Source: an uncultured Oscillospiraceae bacterium (GTDB lineage: Bacteria; Bacillota; Clostridia; Oscillospirales; Oscillospiraceae). From it: DNA of 9,321 nt. The stretch is taken from contig CAJUFJ010000084.1 in NCBI GenBank assembly GCA_910585815.1, positions 1-9,321 of the forward strand, in the 5' to 3' direction. Made by a program: the position numbers and the translations under genes. Shown piece by piece: positions 1 to 6,429 of this stretch. Numbering within the stretch: position 1 is the stretch's first letter; each line of letters begins with the position of its first letter. Below the pieces are notes generated by a model. That model saw nothing but the letters and a program-made list of their open reading frames with translations, was not told the DNA's origin and made no database searches.

Positions 1-925
1 CCCGGCGCATCAGCTCCGCCACCGCCTCGAAGTCGGTGCAGGAGATGATCGGCTCGTGGGCGTTCTCTATCCGCACCCAGTCCGCCTCGTCCTTGGGGCG
101 TGTCACCCGTACCTTGTGGTTCGGCGTCCCCCGCCGCCCCTGGATGAGTACCCCGGTGTAGACGATGTTGGAGAGTATCCGCTTGACGGTCACATACTCC
201 CACTCCGGCCGCTCCTTTGTGCGGAAGGCCGTCTCGAAGCGGACGCCCTGCATCCGTTTGTACTCCATCGGCGTGGGGATGCCGCTGGTGTTGAGCCTCC
301 GGGCAATTTTCAGGATAGGGAAACCGTCCTTATACATCCCGAAGATCATAGAAACAACTTCAGCGGCGTCATCGTCCACCAGCAGGCGGTTCTTGTCCTG
401 CGGGGCTTTCCGATACCCGAAGGGGACGAAGCTGCCCACATACTCGCCCTTCTTGCGCTTGACCTCCAGGCTGGTGCGTATCTTGATGGATATGTCCCGG
501 CAGTAGATGTCATTTACCAGGTTCTTGAAGGGGAGGGTGATGACATCGGTGCTGCTACCGGGCGCCATGCTGTCGTAGTTGTCGTTGATGGCGATATAGC
601 GGATGCCCATCGCCGGGAATATCTTCTCCAGGTAGTTCCCGGCGTCGATATAGTTCCGTGAGAACCTGCTCAGGTCCTTGCTGACGGCGCAGTCGATACG
701 CCCGGAACGCATATCCTGGATCATCCTCTGAAAGCCGGGACGGTCCGTGTTGCTGCCGGTCTCCCCATCGTCGATGTAGGTGTCCACCAGCTCAAGGTCG
801 TCGTGGCCCTCTATGTAAGCCAGACAGATGGCCCGCTGGCTTTGGATGCTGTTGGACTCCAGCCGGTCAGCATCCTCTCTGGATAACCGGGCATAGATGC
901 CGGTCTTATAGATTTTGTTGGACAT
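1..925 (-). CDS. Large serine recombinase (site-specific integrase), C-terminus cut by window edge
   Basis: Catalyses strand exchange during integration or excision of the element through a 5'-phosphoserine intermediate. Translating the minus strand from ATG at 925 gives 308 stop-free codons. The N-terminal resolvase domain (about residues 5-155) has the catalytic serine in YARLS (Ser15), then GETGSNTDRPGFQRM and KDLSRFSRN, all hallmark resolvase motifs. A Recombinase domain follows (about 175-300; PFGYRKAP, then a conserved block ending NTSGIPTP). The zinc-ribbon and coiled-coil parts expected in a protein of about 500-550 residues lie beyond the left edge. The start is fixed by AAGGAGG at 932-938, 6 nt upstream. 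It is the last gene of the minus-strand block, 145 bp after the DUF6870 gene, and probably marks proximity to an element end. Family assignment is firm; the target site and whether the gene is intact are not visible. Confidence 0.95.
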   Translation of the reverse strand, partial: MSNKIYKTGIYARLSREDADRLESNSIQSQRAICLAYIEGHDDLELVDTYIDDGETGSNTDRPGFQRMIQDMRSGRIDCAVSKDLSRFSRNYIDAGNYLEKIFPAMGIRYIAINDNYDSMAPGSSTDVITLPFKNLVNDIYCRDISIKIRTSLEVKRKKGEYVGSFVPFGYRKAPQDKNRLLVDDDAAEVVSMIFGMYKDGFPILKIARRLNTSGIPTPMEYKRMQGVRFETAFRTKERPEWEYVTVKRILSNIVYTGVLIQGRRGTPNHKVRVTRPKDEADWVRIENAHEPIISCTDFEAVAELMRR

Positions 926-1070
926 TTTGAACCTCCTTGTCGTCTGTCTGCCAGAAAACCGAAGGCCCTGTCCCGTATGGGAACGGAATACAAAGCCGCT
1001 GGCCTTGTGATGCTGTCCCTTTTTTGACCCAAGCACATTGTAGCGCCGGACCGCCTGTTTGTTAAGGATG

Positions 1071-1310
1071 TCAGGCCCCGGCAAGGTAGAGGGAGTTGAT
1101 ACGCTCCTCAATGGTCTCGCCCCTGTCCGCGAAGCTCAGCTTCACCACCACCCCGCCGTCCAGGTAGACATAGGGATTGCCGAGCTGCTCGATCCACGCC
1201 CGGATGCGCTCCTCGGTGGGAGCCTCCGGGTCGATATGGACCGTACTGCGGTCACGGAGCGCCGCTTTATCCACCTTGCGGAGGTCGATGTCCTTCATCG
1301 CCTCTGTCAT
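1071..1310 (-). CDS. DUF6870 family small protein
   Basis: 79 residues, acidic N-terminal half, no membrane segment or signal peptide. The conserved-looking core is GNPYVYLDGGVVVKLSFAD (residues about 43-61), followed by TIEERI. I recognise this pattern (NPY.y..GGVVVK.SFA) as typical of DUF6870 proteins found on clostridial mobile elements; the function of that family is unknown. Start ATG at 1310 is supported by GGAGG at 1318-1322, 7 nt upstream. It lies 131 bp after the radical SAM gene on the same strand and before the recombinase, so it may share their transcript. The DUF name comes from memory of the motif and not from a search. Confidence 0.75.
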   Translation of the reverse strand: MTEAMKDIDLRKVDKAALRDRSTVHIDPEAPTEERIRAWIEQLGNPYVYLDGGVVVKLSFADRGETIEERINSLYLAGA

Positions 1311-1327
1311 GGCAACACCTCCGATCC

Positions 1328-1400
1328 CCCAAAAGGGCTTTTCAGCCTTTGGGTACTGCGTCCTTTGGCCTCTCCCAACATCTTATGGGAGGGACAGGCC
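1328..1400 (-). other. Two hairpins in the radical SAM-DUF6870 spacer
   Basis: The spacer holds two inverted repeats. One is CCCAAAAGGGCT (1328-1339) against AGCCTTTGGG (1344-1353), with small bulges. The other is CTCCCA (1372-1377) against TGGGAG (1386-1391), bracketed by GGCC (1367-1370) and GGCC (1397-1400). Neither is followed by a T-run on the minus strand, so they look like mRNA stability or processing elements and not terminators; this role is inferred. Confidence 0.4.
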
Positions 1401-1441
1401 CGAAAATGACAACGATCTGCCCCGGCATGGAGCAGACCGCC

Positions 1442-2347
1442 CTATCCATCCCCGCGCAGCTTCTTCACCGGCCCATAGTCCCCGAAACGCTCCACGGTGC
1501 GGAATATCCGCTTGTTGTTCACCCACCGCTGGAGATGCCTCGTGATGGGCGGCGCTGTTGGCCGCTCATAGACCATCACATAGGGGTCGTACCCCATACG
1601 GCGCAGGGTGTCCACCCGGTAAAGGTCCTGCTCGTGGGTGCTGTTGTAGTTCGTCAACACGTAGACCCGCTTGCGGCGGAAGTCCCTGATCTTGGACAAT
1701 TCCGAGAACCGCTGGAAGCAGCCGGTCAGGTCAACATTGGGGTTATCCCACGCGAAATGGATGGTTTTCGTGCGGACCCTGTTCAGGAGCGCCGCGTTGT
1801 CCGGCGTGATGAGGCGGATGTCCAGCCCCTGGGAGAAGTCCACCAGGGCGCGGCTGTCGGCAAGCTGCCCGATCAGCCGCTCATGATCCGGGCAGGCCAG
1901 CAGATTGGCGTCCATCAGCTTGATCTCCCTCTGGCCGTCCCAGAACTCGGACAGGTCAGCCACATGGACGCTCTCTGCGCCCTCCTTGCCGGACACCACG
2001 CAGAAGCCGCAGCGGTTGGGGCAGCCCCTTGTCAAAAAGCCGTAGGCCGTGTCCGGGAACTGCGGATAAAGGCCGTAGTCAGGGCGGGTATGCTCCACGG
2101 CGTCCGGCAGGTTCGGCCCCGGACCGTAGCCGGTGCCGCCGCAGACCAGCTTGTCGGCGTTGGTGACGGTGATCCTGTCCTTGGAGTAGGTGTCCGTGAA
2201 CACCCGGCTCTTGTAAACGAGGTCGTACCGTCCCTCCGGGGTCCACCACTCCACATCGTCCCCCTGGGCCTTGTGGCAGGCGGACAGCTTCATCAGGCAC
2301 AGGTTCGGCCACCGATGGCTGTCTACATCAATAAGCCCGATCTTCAA
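1442..2347 (-). CDS. Radical SAM protein with B12-binding-like N-terminus
   Basis: 301 residues. The radical SAM cluster motif is seen directly as RGCPNRCGFCVV: Cys109, Cys113 and Cys116 in CxxxCxxC spacing, which would bind a [4Fe-4S] cluster that cleaves S-adenosylmethionine. The N-terminus (MKIGLIDVDSHRWPN, then AQGDDVEWW) resembles the Rossmann-like start of cobalamin-binding radical SAM proteins, but I see no clear DxHxxG cobalamin motif. The C-terminal part (about 130-290) fits the rest of a partial TIM barrel. The start is TTG at 2347, chosen because AGGAGG (2355-2360) lies 7 nt upstream and the family's MKIGLIDVD opening begins there. It follows DUF6551 by 67 bp on the same strand. 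Similar proteins are common on Firmicutes phages and integrative elements; the substrate is unknown. Modification of DNA, RNA or a peptide partner are all possible. Confidence 0.9.
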   Translation of the reverse strand: MKIGLIDVDSHRWPNLCLMKLSACHKAQGDDVEWWTPEGRYDLVYKSRVFTDTYSKDRITVTNADKLVCGGTGYGPGPNLPDAVEHTRPDYGLYPQFPDTAYGFLTRGCPNRCGFCVVSGKEGAESVHVADLSEFWDGQREIKLMDANLLACPDHERLIGQLADSRALVDFSQGLDIRLITPDNAALLNRVRTKTIHFAWDNPNVDLTGCFQRFSELSKIRDFRRKRVYVLTNYNSTHEQDLYRVDTLRRMGYDPYVMVYERPTAPPITRHLQRWVNNKRIFRTVERFGDYGPVKKLRGDG

Positions 2348-2372
2348 AAGCCCACCTCCTCGTGGAATAGCA

Positions 2373-2404
2373 GGGAGCGCCCGCCCCGGAGGGCAGACGC
2401 TCCC
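2373..2404 (-). other. GC-rich hairpin between DUF6551 and radical SAM genes
   Basis: GGGAGCG (2373-2379) pairs with CGCTCCC (2398-2404), and inner CCC (2380-2382) can pair with GGG (2391-2393). It fills much of the 67 bp spacer and lies just upstream of the radical SAM ribosome binding site. There is no T-run on the minus strand, so it is more likely an mRNA processing or stability element than a terminator. Confidence 0.45.
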
Positions 2405-2414
2405 GTCAACTGTC

Positions 2415-3194
2415 TCAGAACTTCATGGGCAGGGCGGTCTTTGCGCTGGAGCCGTTGTAGATGCGGTACACCTGGTAGAGATACCGCTTGTACCCCGGCA
2501 GGCTCGTCATGGCCCGGCCCTCCCGGAAGATCACCACCGGGTCCACCTGGCGCAGCCGTGTCACCAGCCGTTTGCGGCTGTACTCCCCGCGGTAGAGGTC
2601 CACGAACTCCACCACGCCCTGCACCGTCTCCGCCCGGAGGGAGTCCGGGTCTCCCTTCCAGGCGTCCACGATGGACTGCATCGCCTCCCGGTACACCCCG
2701 TCCCCGACCTTCTGGAACAGGCCGAAGGCGGTGCTGATGCAGGCCAGCCGCTTCGCCCCCCTGGTCTGCCTGTAGTCCACATAGAGGCCCACGGCCTCCG
2801 TTGCTTTCAGGAACGCCATCGCGTCCTCATCGCCGCCGTAGACCAGCGCCCGGAACTTCGCCCCGGCGGTCAGGCTGGCGGACGCGCCCGTCTGCTGGGC
2901 GAACAGCAGCGCCTCATCGCTCTCGGTCAGGCCGTAGAACACCTTGCAGCGGATGGGCAGGTCCCGCCCGCCGTTGAGCAGTTTCCGGGCGGCGATGGTG
3001 TGCTGGCCGTCAAAGACATAGTAGCGGCCGTTCCGGCTGCTGACCTTCGGCTCGTTGGCGATGCGCTCATCGAACTCGGCGGCGATCCTGCGGACCCGGT
3101 CCTCGTTCAGGGTGCGCTGGTAAGTAGTGCGGGGAATGATAAGCTCCTCGCTGCCCAGCATCACTTCCCGGCAAAAGAGATTTTTCGTGTTCAT
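2415..3194 (-). CDS. DUF6551-type ParB/DGQH-fold protein
   Basis: 259 residues. Residues 20-45 (PRTTYQRTLN, then VRRIAAEFDERI) look like the start of a ParB/Srx-type N-terminal domain. Residues 61-66 are FDGQHT, followed by AARKLL. This matches the DG(Q/H)H(R/T) signature shared by ParB-like and DndB-like (DGQHR) proteins. The rest is mostly helical and resembles proteins labelled DUF6551. ParB-fold proteins may bind DNA or hydrolyse nucleotides, but no activity can be assigned here. The start codon overlaps the stop of the upstream ParB gene (ATGA, 3191-3194), and a CCTCC complement at 3204-3208 supplies a ribosome binding site inside that gene, so the two are translationally coupled. The DUF name is from pattern memory. 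Confidence 0.8.
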   Translation of the reverse strand: MNTKNLFCREVMLGSEELIIPRTTYQRTLNEDRVRRIAAEFDERIANEPKVSSRNGRYYVFDGQHTIAARKLLNGGRDLPIRCKVFYGLTESDEALLFAQQTGASASLTAGAKFRALVYGGDEDAMAFLKATEAVGLYVDYRQTRGAKRLACISTAFGLFQKVGDGVYREAMQSIVDAWKGDPDSLRAETVQGVVEFVDLYRGEYSRKRLVTRLRQVDPVVIFREGRAMTSLPGYKRYLYQVYRIYNGSSAKTALPMKF

Positions 3195-4141
3195 TCTGTG
3201 TATCCTCCCTCAATGTTCAGGATGTATTGTTTCAATTTCTGCATGGCTCGGATAAGGTCCGCCCTGTGGCTGCTGTCCGCTAAAAGCCCAGGATATTCCT
3301 GGAAGATGTGGTCGCAAAGTTCGATAAAGGACTGTATCTCAAGCTCTATGGAATTGAGCATGAAATCATCTGTGGCAGGTGCTTTGGGACGTTCCATCTC
3401 TGCCGATATTTCCCGTATCTGCTTCAGCGTGGACTGTCTGGGGCTTGCCGGTGCGAATCTGTGGTAAACAGGTTGGGGCTTCTCAGATGAGGACTTGCCG
3501 CTTCCTCTGGGCTTTTTCAGGGCGGCGGCAAGCTGGGGGCGCTCCTCCGGGGCGGCTTTTGCAACAGCGGCTACTGCCGATGCTGTCGGCTTGATTGTGC
3601 CTGTGAGTATTTCCTGCTTGATACCGGGAAGGGCTTCCTCGGCGGCATCCACACCTTTAGCAAAAGTCCCGGCCTCCCTCACATAACTTGCGGAAGTGTT
3701 TGTCTCTTTTGCAATGCGGGATTGTGTAACATGGCGGCTATTCTGGTGCGGACATTTTTTGTCCGCACCACTTTCATCAGATGCAGTATGCTGGTTTCCA
3801 TGAAAGGCATCCGCCTGTTTCTCTGCCTCATACCGCTGTCCGATCAGGTACTTCTTCTGCTGGGGCGTCAGGTTGCGCCTGCCGAGCTGGTTCTTGCATA
3901 TCCACGAAAGGGCTTCATAGCGGTTGGCAAAGGACAGCTTGTGGACTGCGTAGGTCAGCTCCGGGTGCTTCTGGATGATCTCATAGCGGTTATGGCCGTC
4001 CAGGATCGTGCCGTCCCAGACGATGAGCGGCGAAAAGACCGCCCCGTCCGACAGGATGTTCTCCTCCAGCAAGGTGAACTCGTCCTCCGTCAGCGGCGGT
4101 ATCTTGTCCCGGAACTCCGGGTCGATGATGAGCCTGTCCAT
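3191..4141 (-). CDS. ParB N-terminal domain protein with HTH segment
   Basis: 316 residues. The N-terminal ParB/Srx domain (about 1-95) contains VWDGTILDGHNRYEI, with the ParB box-like LDGHNRY at 47-53. A helical segment LTPQQKKYLIGQRYEAEKQ follows. A putative helix-turn-helix lies around residues 139-160 (TQSRIAKETNTSASYVREAG). Residues about 183-235 are rich in Ala, Pro, Lys and Ser and look like a linker; the C-terminus (about 240-310) is helical. This resembles element-borne ParB-like regulators and not chromosomal partition ParB, and no parA is present. The start overlaps the mazF stop (ATGA, 4138-4141 region) and is backed by a GGAGG complement near 4148-4152. It probably binds DNA; whether it has nuclease, nucleotide-hydrolysing or partner-binding activity is unknown. 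Confidence 0.88.
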   Translation of the reverse strand: MDRLIIDPEFRDKIPPLTEDEFTLLEENILSDGAVFSPLIVWDGTILDGHNRYEIIQKHPELTYAVHKLSFANRYEALSWICKNQLGRRNLTPQQKKYLIGQRYEAEKQADAFHGNQHTASDESGADKKCPHQNSRHVTQSRIAKETNTSASYVREAGTFAKGVDAAEEALPGIKQEILTGTIKPTASAVAAVAKAAPEERPQLAAALKKPRGSGKSSSEKPQPVYHRFAPASPRQSTLKQIREISAEMERPKAPATDDFMLNSIELEIQSFIELCDHIFQEYPGLLADSSHRADLIRAMQKLKQYILNIEGGYTE

Positions 4142-4533
4142 CAGGACACCTCCGTTCCCGCAATGGGCGCGTAGTCCTTATCAAGCCCGACACTCACCAG
4201 GAGGGCGGCGTTGACCCGCCTCATCTGCTCCCCGGTGAGCCTGCCCACATAGCTCTGCACCCGCCGCTTGTCGATGGTGCGGATGACCTCCGACATAAAC
4301 AGGGACGGCGCAAGCCCCTGGGCATCATCCAGCACCACATGGGTCGGCTGCTTGGGTTTCTTAAAGGTCCTTCTGGTCACGGCGATCACAATGATGGTCG
4401 GGGAGTGGTAATTGCCCGTGTCGTTCTGGATGACCAGCACCGGGCGGATGCCGCCCTGCTCATGGCCGGTCACCGGGTCCAGGTCGGCGTAGTAGACCTC
4501 GCCGCGGTGGAAATCGTGAAAATTACGATCCAT
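4141..4533 (-). CDS. MazF/PemK-type endoribonuclease toxin, no antitoxin visible
   Basis: 130 residues, close to the usual MazF length plus a short tail. Conserved blocks are RGEVYYADLDPVTGHEQGG, RPVLVIQND and VIRTIDKRR. The catalytic Arg (Arg30 in GGIRP) and the conserved Thr after the third strand (Thr53 in IAVT) are present, so the enzyme looks active. MazF enzymes cut mRNA or tRNA at short sequences. The start ATG at 4533 has AAGGAGG at 4541-4547, 7 nt upstream. Normally a MazE/RHH antitoxin gene precedes mazF. Here the preceding stretch of about 500 bp is non-coding, and the gene instead opens the parB-DUF6551 operon with an ATGA overlap. The partner may be ParB, DUF6551 or a distant gene, or the protein may have another role. 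Confidence 0.93.
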   Translation of the reverse strand: MDRNFHDFHRGEVYYADLDPVTGHEQGGIRPVLVIQNDTGNYHSPTIIVIAVTRRTFKKPKQPTHVVLDDAQGLAPSLFMSEVIRTIDKRRVQSYVGRLTGEQMRRVNAALLVSVGLDKDYAPIAGTEVS

Positions 4534-5030
4534 ATGGATACCTCCTTCTTCTGGTATGTAAAGGAGCGGCCCAGCGCGGCAAATGCCGTCTCCAGACCGC
4601 CCCTCAAAGTTTCATAAAGCGTGTTTTTGATCCCTATTTGTCCCCGACACCCCGGAATCACGGGAATCATCAGGCTCGTCAGCTTGCGAAGCTGCTCTCA
4701 TAGGCGTCTAACCTCCCCGCCTTCATTGTGGCCGGGCCGCGAGTTACGGAAGTATCATTATCGCTGTCTGTTGTCATCGCCAAACCAAGAGCAACTTGGC
4801 ATTTTCAGTCGGATGGATCGCTCCCCCCAAAACCGGGGATCGTGGCGCTCCGCTGTGCAGGCTATTCCAGACAGTAACGTGGTCTTGTCTCCAAGACTTC
4901 CTGATGACTGCGTATTCAGTTTTCAAAGTCCACATCAGCGGGTCGCCCCGGCTGATGGTTTAAGTTTAGAGGAAAACGGGCAGTATTCTTATGGCGCAGG
5001 AGTACCAGCCGCCGGTCTTGTTACGACCAG
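4534..5030 (-). other. Long non-coding leader upstream of mazF with hairpins and rRNA-like motifs
   Basis: No convincing gene on either strand over nearly 500 bp. Perfect small hairpins occur at 4680-4694 (CAGCTT-GCG-AAGCTG), 4785-4799 (CCAAG-AGCAA-CTTGG), 4825-4838 (CCCC/GGGG), 4882-4897 (GTCTT/AAGAC) and just after the XRE stop (GGTC/GACC). On the minus strand, GTCGTAACAAG (5017-5027), GCGGCTGG (5005-5012) and CTTTGAAAACTGAATA (4913-4928) appear in the same order as the 16S 3' end and the pre-23S spacer of Firmicutes rRNA operons. A weak promoter candidate (TTGGCG, 17 nt, TAATGA) lies near 4755-4783 but is not convincing. This could be a structured 5' leader of the mazF operon. Confidence 0.5.
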
Positions 5031-5315
5031 TCACATATCCTCCCGCAGAGCCGCCAGGGTTTGAATAACGGCATCCAATCGCGCCCTTACCTCGCTGTCC
5101 GAGACCTTACCAAGCACCAGATAATCGAGGCTGGCGTTGAAAAAAGCGGCAAAGTCGATCAGAATATCCAGCGAACAGCCACGCTTGCCGGTCTCGATCT
5201 TCGCCAGATGGACGGTGCTGACATTCAGCCGCTCCGCCAACTGTTCCTGCGTCAGCCCCTTTTCCCTGCGGAGCTTCTGGATGCGTCTGCCAGTCTCCAA
5301 AGTGTCATAGCTCAT
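5031..5315 (-). CDS. XRE/Cro-family transcriptional regulator
   Basis: 94 residues from ATG at 5315. The helix-turn-helix covers about residues 9-62: RIQKLRREKGLTQEQLAERL, then VSTVHLAKIETGKRGCSLDI, typical of Cro/CI-type repressors. It ends in FNASLDYLVLGK and a short helical tail that may serve dimerisation. A longer open frame reaches 5510, but its extra 65 residues are Cys/Pro/His-rich and lack a ribosome binding site, so I chose the internal ATG where the family sequence begins. AAAGGA sits 6 nt upstream of it, inside a hairpin (5316-5354). It probably controls the mazF operon downstream or itself; the operator is not identified. Confidence 0.88.
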   Translation of the reverse strand: MSYDTLETGRRIQKLRREKGLTQEQLAERLNVSTVHLAKIETGKRGCSLDILIDFAAFFNASLDYLVLGKVSDSEVRARLDAVIQTLAALREDM

Positions 5316-5354
5316 AAAAAGTCCTTTCCCGGACACAGCGGGGAAGGACTTTTT
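5316..5354 (-). promoter_or_regulatory. Terminator-like hairpin covering the XRE ribosome binding site
   Basis: AAAAAGTCCTTTCCC (5316-5330) and GGGGAAGGACTTTTT (5340-5354) form a 15 bp stem with one imperfect pair and a 9 nt loop. Read on the minus strand, the 3' arm contains the AAAGGA ribosome binding site and ends in TTTTT directly against the ATG. It could therefore hide the site, act as an attenuator, or be a bidirectional terminator. The imperfect pair is a G-U wobble on the plus strand and a mismatch on the minus strand, so plus-strand termination is also possible. Confidence 0.6.
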
Positions 5355-5828
5355 GTGTGGTCCAAGCTGTCTCCCTGCCGTGTGCGCCGGCCTGGAAACC
5401 GCACTCTGACAAGGAAAATCTGACAGGCCCTTATGTATGAAAAAAGAGGGGCCATGTGCGGAAATGCACATGACCCTATAAACGTCTGACAGCACAGGAA
5501 AGCATGACATTTCCTACAGCTGCCCACCCATGCGCCCTTGTCCGGCACTGATGGACCGCCATATGAGATACCCTTGCCCTAATGCATATCAGGCACGATA
5601 TTTTTTGTGGATAGGCCATGAAGCCCGTCCTTATGTGCCTATTCTATCTGGCGGTCTCCTGAAAGGACAGGCCAGACAATGGCGCTTTTAACAACGCATA
5701 AGTTTAGGAAAATCGCCGTTATCCCGGCTTTCATACTCTGTATCCCTGCTCTCGGCTGACGCTCAAACAGATCATCAGGCGGGATTATGGGCATGAGATG
5801 GTGACATATCATGGCACCTGCTATCCTC
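5355..5828. other. Gene-free stretch between XRE and SLOG terminators, possible structured RNA
   Basis: No credible gene on either strand. Nested inverted repeats are seen: GACCGCCA (5554-5561) with TGGCGGTC (5649-5656), and inside them AGGCAC (5591-5596) with GTGCCT (5635-5640); further short pairings (GATA/TATC, ATAGG/CCTTAT with a bulge) would give a branched, roughly 100 nt fold. The minus-strand terminator at 5439-5477 lies about 75 nt beyond it. A minus-strand non-coding RNA is therefore possible, but I find no strong promoter. The motif TCTGAC recurs at 5405, 5420 and 5485 and might be a regulator site. Confidence 0.4.
5439..5477 (-). terminator. Rho-independent terminator (minus strand)
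   Basis: On the minus strand GGGTCATGTGC, loop ATTTCC, GCACATGGCCC forms an 11 bp stem with a single G-U pair (5449-5459 with 5466-5476), followed after CCT by CTTTTTTC (5439-5446). No coding gene lies immediately upstream; the SLOG gene has its own two terminators, so this ends either a non-coding transcript or the leader of the XRE gene. Confidence 0.75.
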
Positions 5829-5865
5829 AAAAAATTTCTGGCAGAGTGTCCTTAACCGCCAGAAA
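5829..5865 (-). terminator. Second rho-independent terminator after the SLOG gene
   Basis: On the minus strand TTTCTGGC (5858-5865) pairs with GCCAGAAA (5835-5842) over a 15 nt loop, followed by a run of six T (5829-5834). It lies just downstream of the terminator at 5869-5895, making a tandem pair. Confidence 0.7.
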
Positions 5866-5868
5866 AGG

Positions 5869-5895
5869 AAAAAGCGCCCACCACACGGTGAGCGC
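5869..5895 (-). terminator. Rho-independent terminator of the SLOG gene
   Basis: On the minus strand GCGCTCACC, loop GTGT, GGTGGGCGC makes a 9 bp stem with one U-G pair (5874-5882 with 5887-5895), followed by TTTTTCCTTTT. It lies 25 bp after the SLOG stop codon. Confidence 0.88.
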
Positions 5896-5920
5896 ATCAA
5901 GCGAAGTATCGTATTCGGCT

Positions 5921-6421
5921 TTATCTTTTTAGGTGATCCGGCACGATGATCTCTCCAACCGGGATCTCCCGCAATTCCTTTTTCATCGTATGGGTAAATC
6001 GGATAGTCCCGGCAGTACCACCCTTTTCCCGACCATCGTAGACGGCGATCACCCGGTCGGAGTGTTCCACCATATAGCGGTTGCGGTGGGAGTAAACGCT
6101 GGGCTGGTATTCCTCCCGGATGACAACAACATCCGTGCAAGCCTCCAGCATATCATAGGTCCACTTCTTTTGCCGCAGATTGTCAAGCCGCTTCTGGTAG
6201 GGGATCACGGCCACAAGCTCCAGCGCCGGGTTTGACTTCTGCATTTCCAGCACGATCTCGGCAAAATACTGGTCCACGCCTTCGGCAAAGCCGCTCATAA
6301 AGCAAGTAAAGCCGTCAGCGACCGCCTTCTCGATCGCCTTCCGCAGAGCCGCCTTTATGCGGTTGATCTCCTTTTGGGGCAAATCCCTGTGTCCTGTGAC
6401 ACAACAAGTCTTTTTCTGCAT
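5921..6421 (-). CDS. SLOG-family (YpsA/DprA-like Rossmann) protein
   Basis: 166 residues, no signal or membrane segment. The Rossmann-type SLOG signature is visible as CCVTGHRDLP (residues 6-15), a glycine-rich loop SGFAEGVDQ (43-51), AVIPY (71-75), the conserved HRNRYMVEHSD stretch (112-122) and a terminal GGTAGTI loop (134-140). These match the DUF1273/YpsA branch of the SLOG superfamily, thought to bind nucleotides or nucleotide-derived ligands. On mobile elements such proteins are frequent next to XRE regulators, and some SLOG proteins act as sensors in stress or defence pathways; the role here is unknown. ATG at 6421 has GGAGG at 6430-6434, 8 nt upstream. It is transcribed divergently from the XRE gene at 6673 and closed by two terminators, so it is a single-gene unit. 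Confidence 0.9.
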   Translation of the reverse strand: MQKKTCCVTGHRDLPQKEINRIKAALRKAIEKAVADGFTCFMSGFAEGVDQYFAEIVLEMQKSNPALELVAVIPYQKRLDNLRQKKWTYDMLEACTDVVVIREEYQPSVYSHRNRYMVEHSDRVIAVYDGREKGGTAGTIRFTHTMKKELREIPVGEIIVPDHLKR

Positions 6422-6429
6422 CTGTCTTT

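Noticed and set aside
56..661. 201-codon plus-strand open frame
   Set aside because: Antisense to the serine recombinase, whose catalytic motifs are unmistakable.
811..1038. 75-codon minus-strand open frame upstream of and overlapping the recombinase start
   Set aside because: Different frame from the recombinase, no ribosome binding site, composition not protein-like.
1349..2737. 462-codon plus-strand open frame
   Set aside because: Antisense to the radical SAM gene, with a low-complexity Pro/Arg-rich end and no recognisable domain.
2271..3467. 398-codon plus-strand open frame
   Set aside because: It is antisense to the DUF6551 and ParB genes, which have clear motifs, coupled starts and ribosome binding sites; the frame is open only because of GC-rich codon bias.
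4470..4670. 66-codon minus-strand open frame overlapping the mazF start
   Set aside because: No ribosome binding site and it runs into the mazF coding region in the wrong frame; the stretch looks like a leader.
4913..5027. A genuine rRNA gene
   Set aside because: Only short motifs match; the intervening sequence is far too short and different to be 16S or 23S rRNA.
4621..5064. 147-codon plus-strand open frame across the mazF leader
   Set aside because: No ribosome binding site, no domain, crosses several hairpins and ends antisense to the XRE gene.
5316..5510. N-terminal extension of the XRE protein to 159 residues
   Set aside because: The extension translates hairpins and a terminator, has no ribosome binding site and does not resemble XRE family proteins.
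5639..5830. 63-codon minus-strand open frame after the SLOG terminators
   Set aside because: TTG start inside the T-run of a terminator, no ribosome binding site, no recognisable family.
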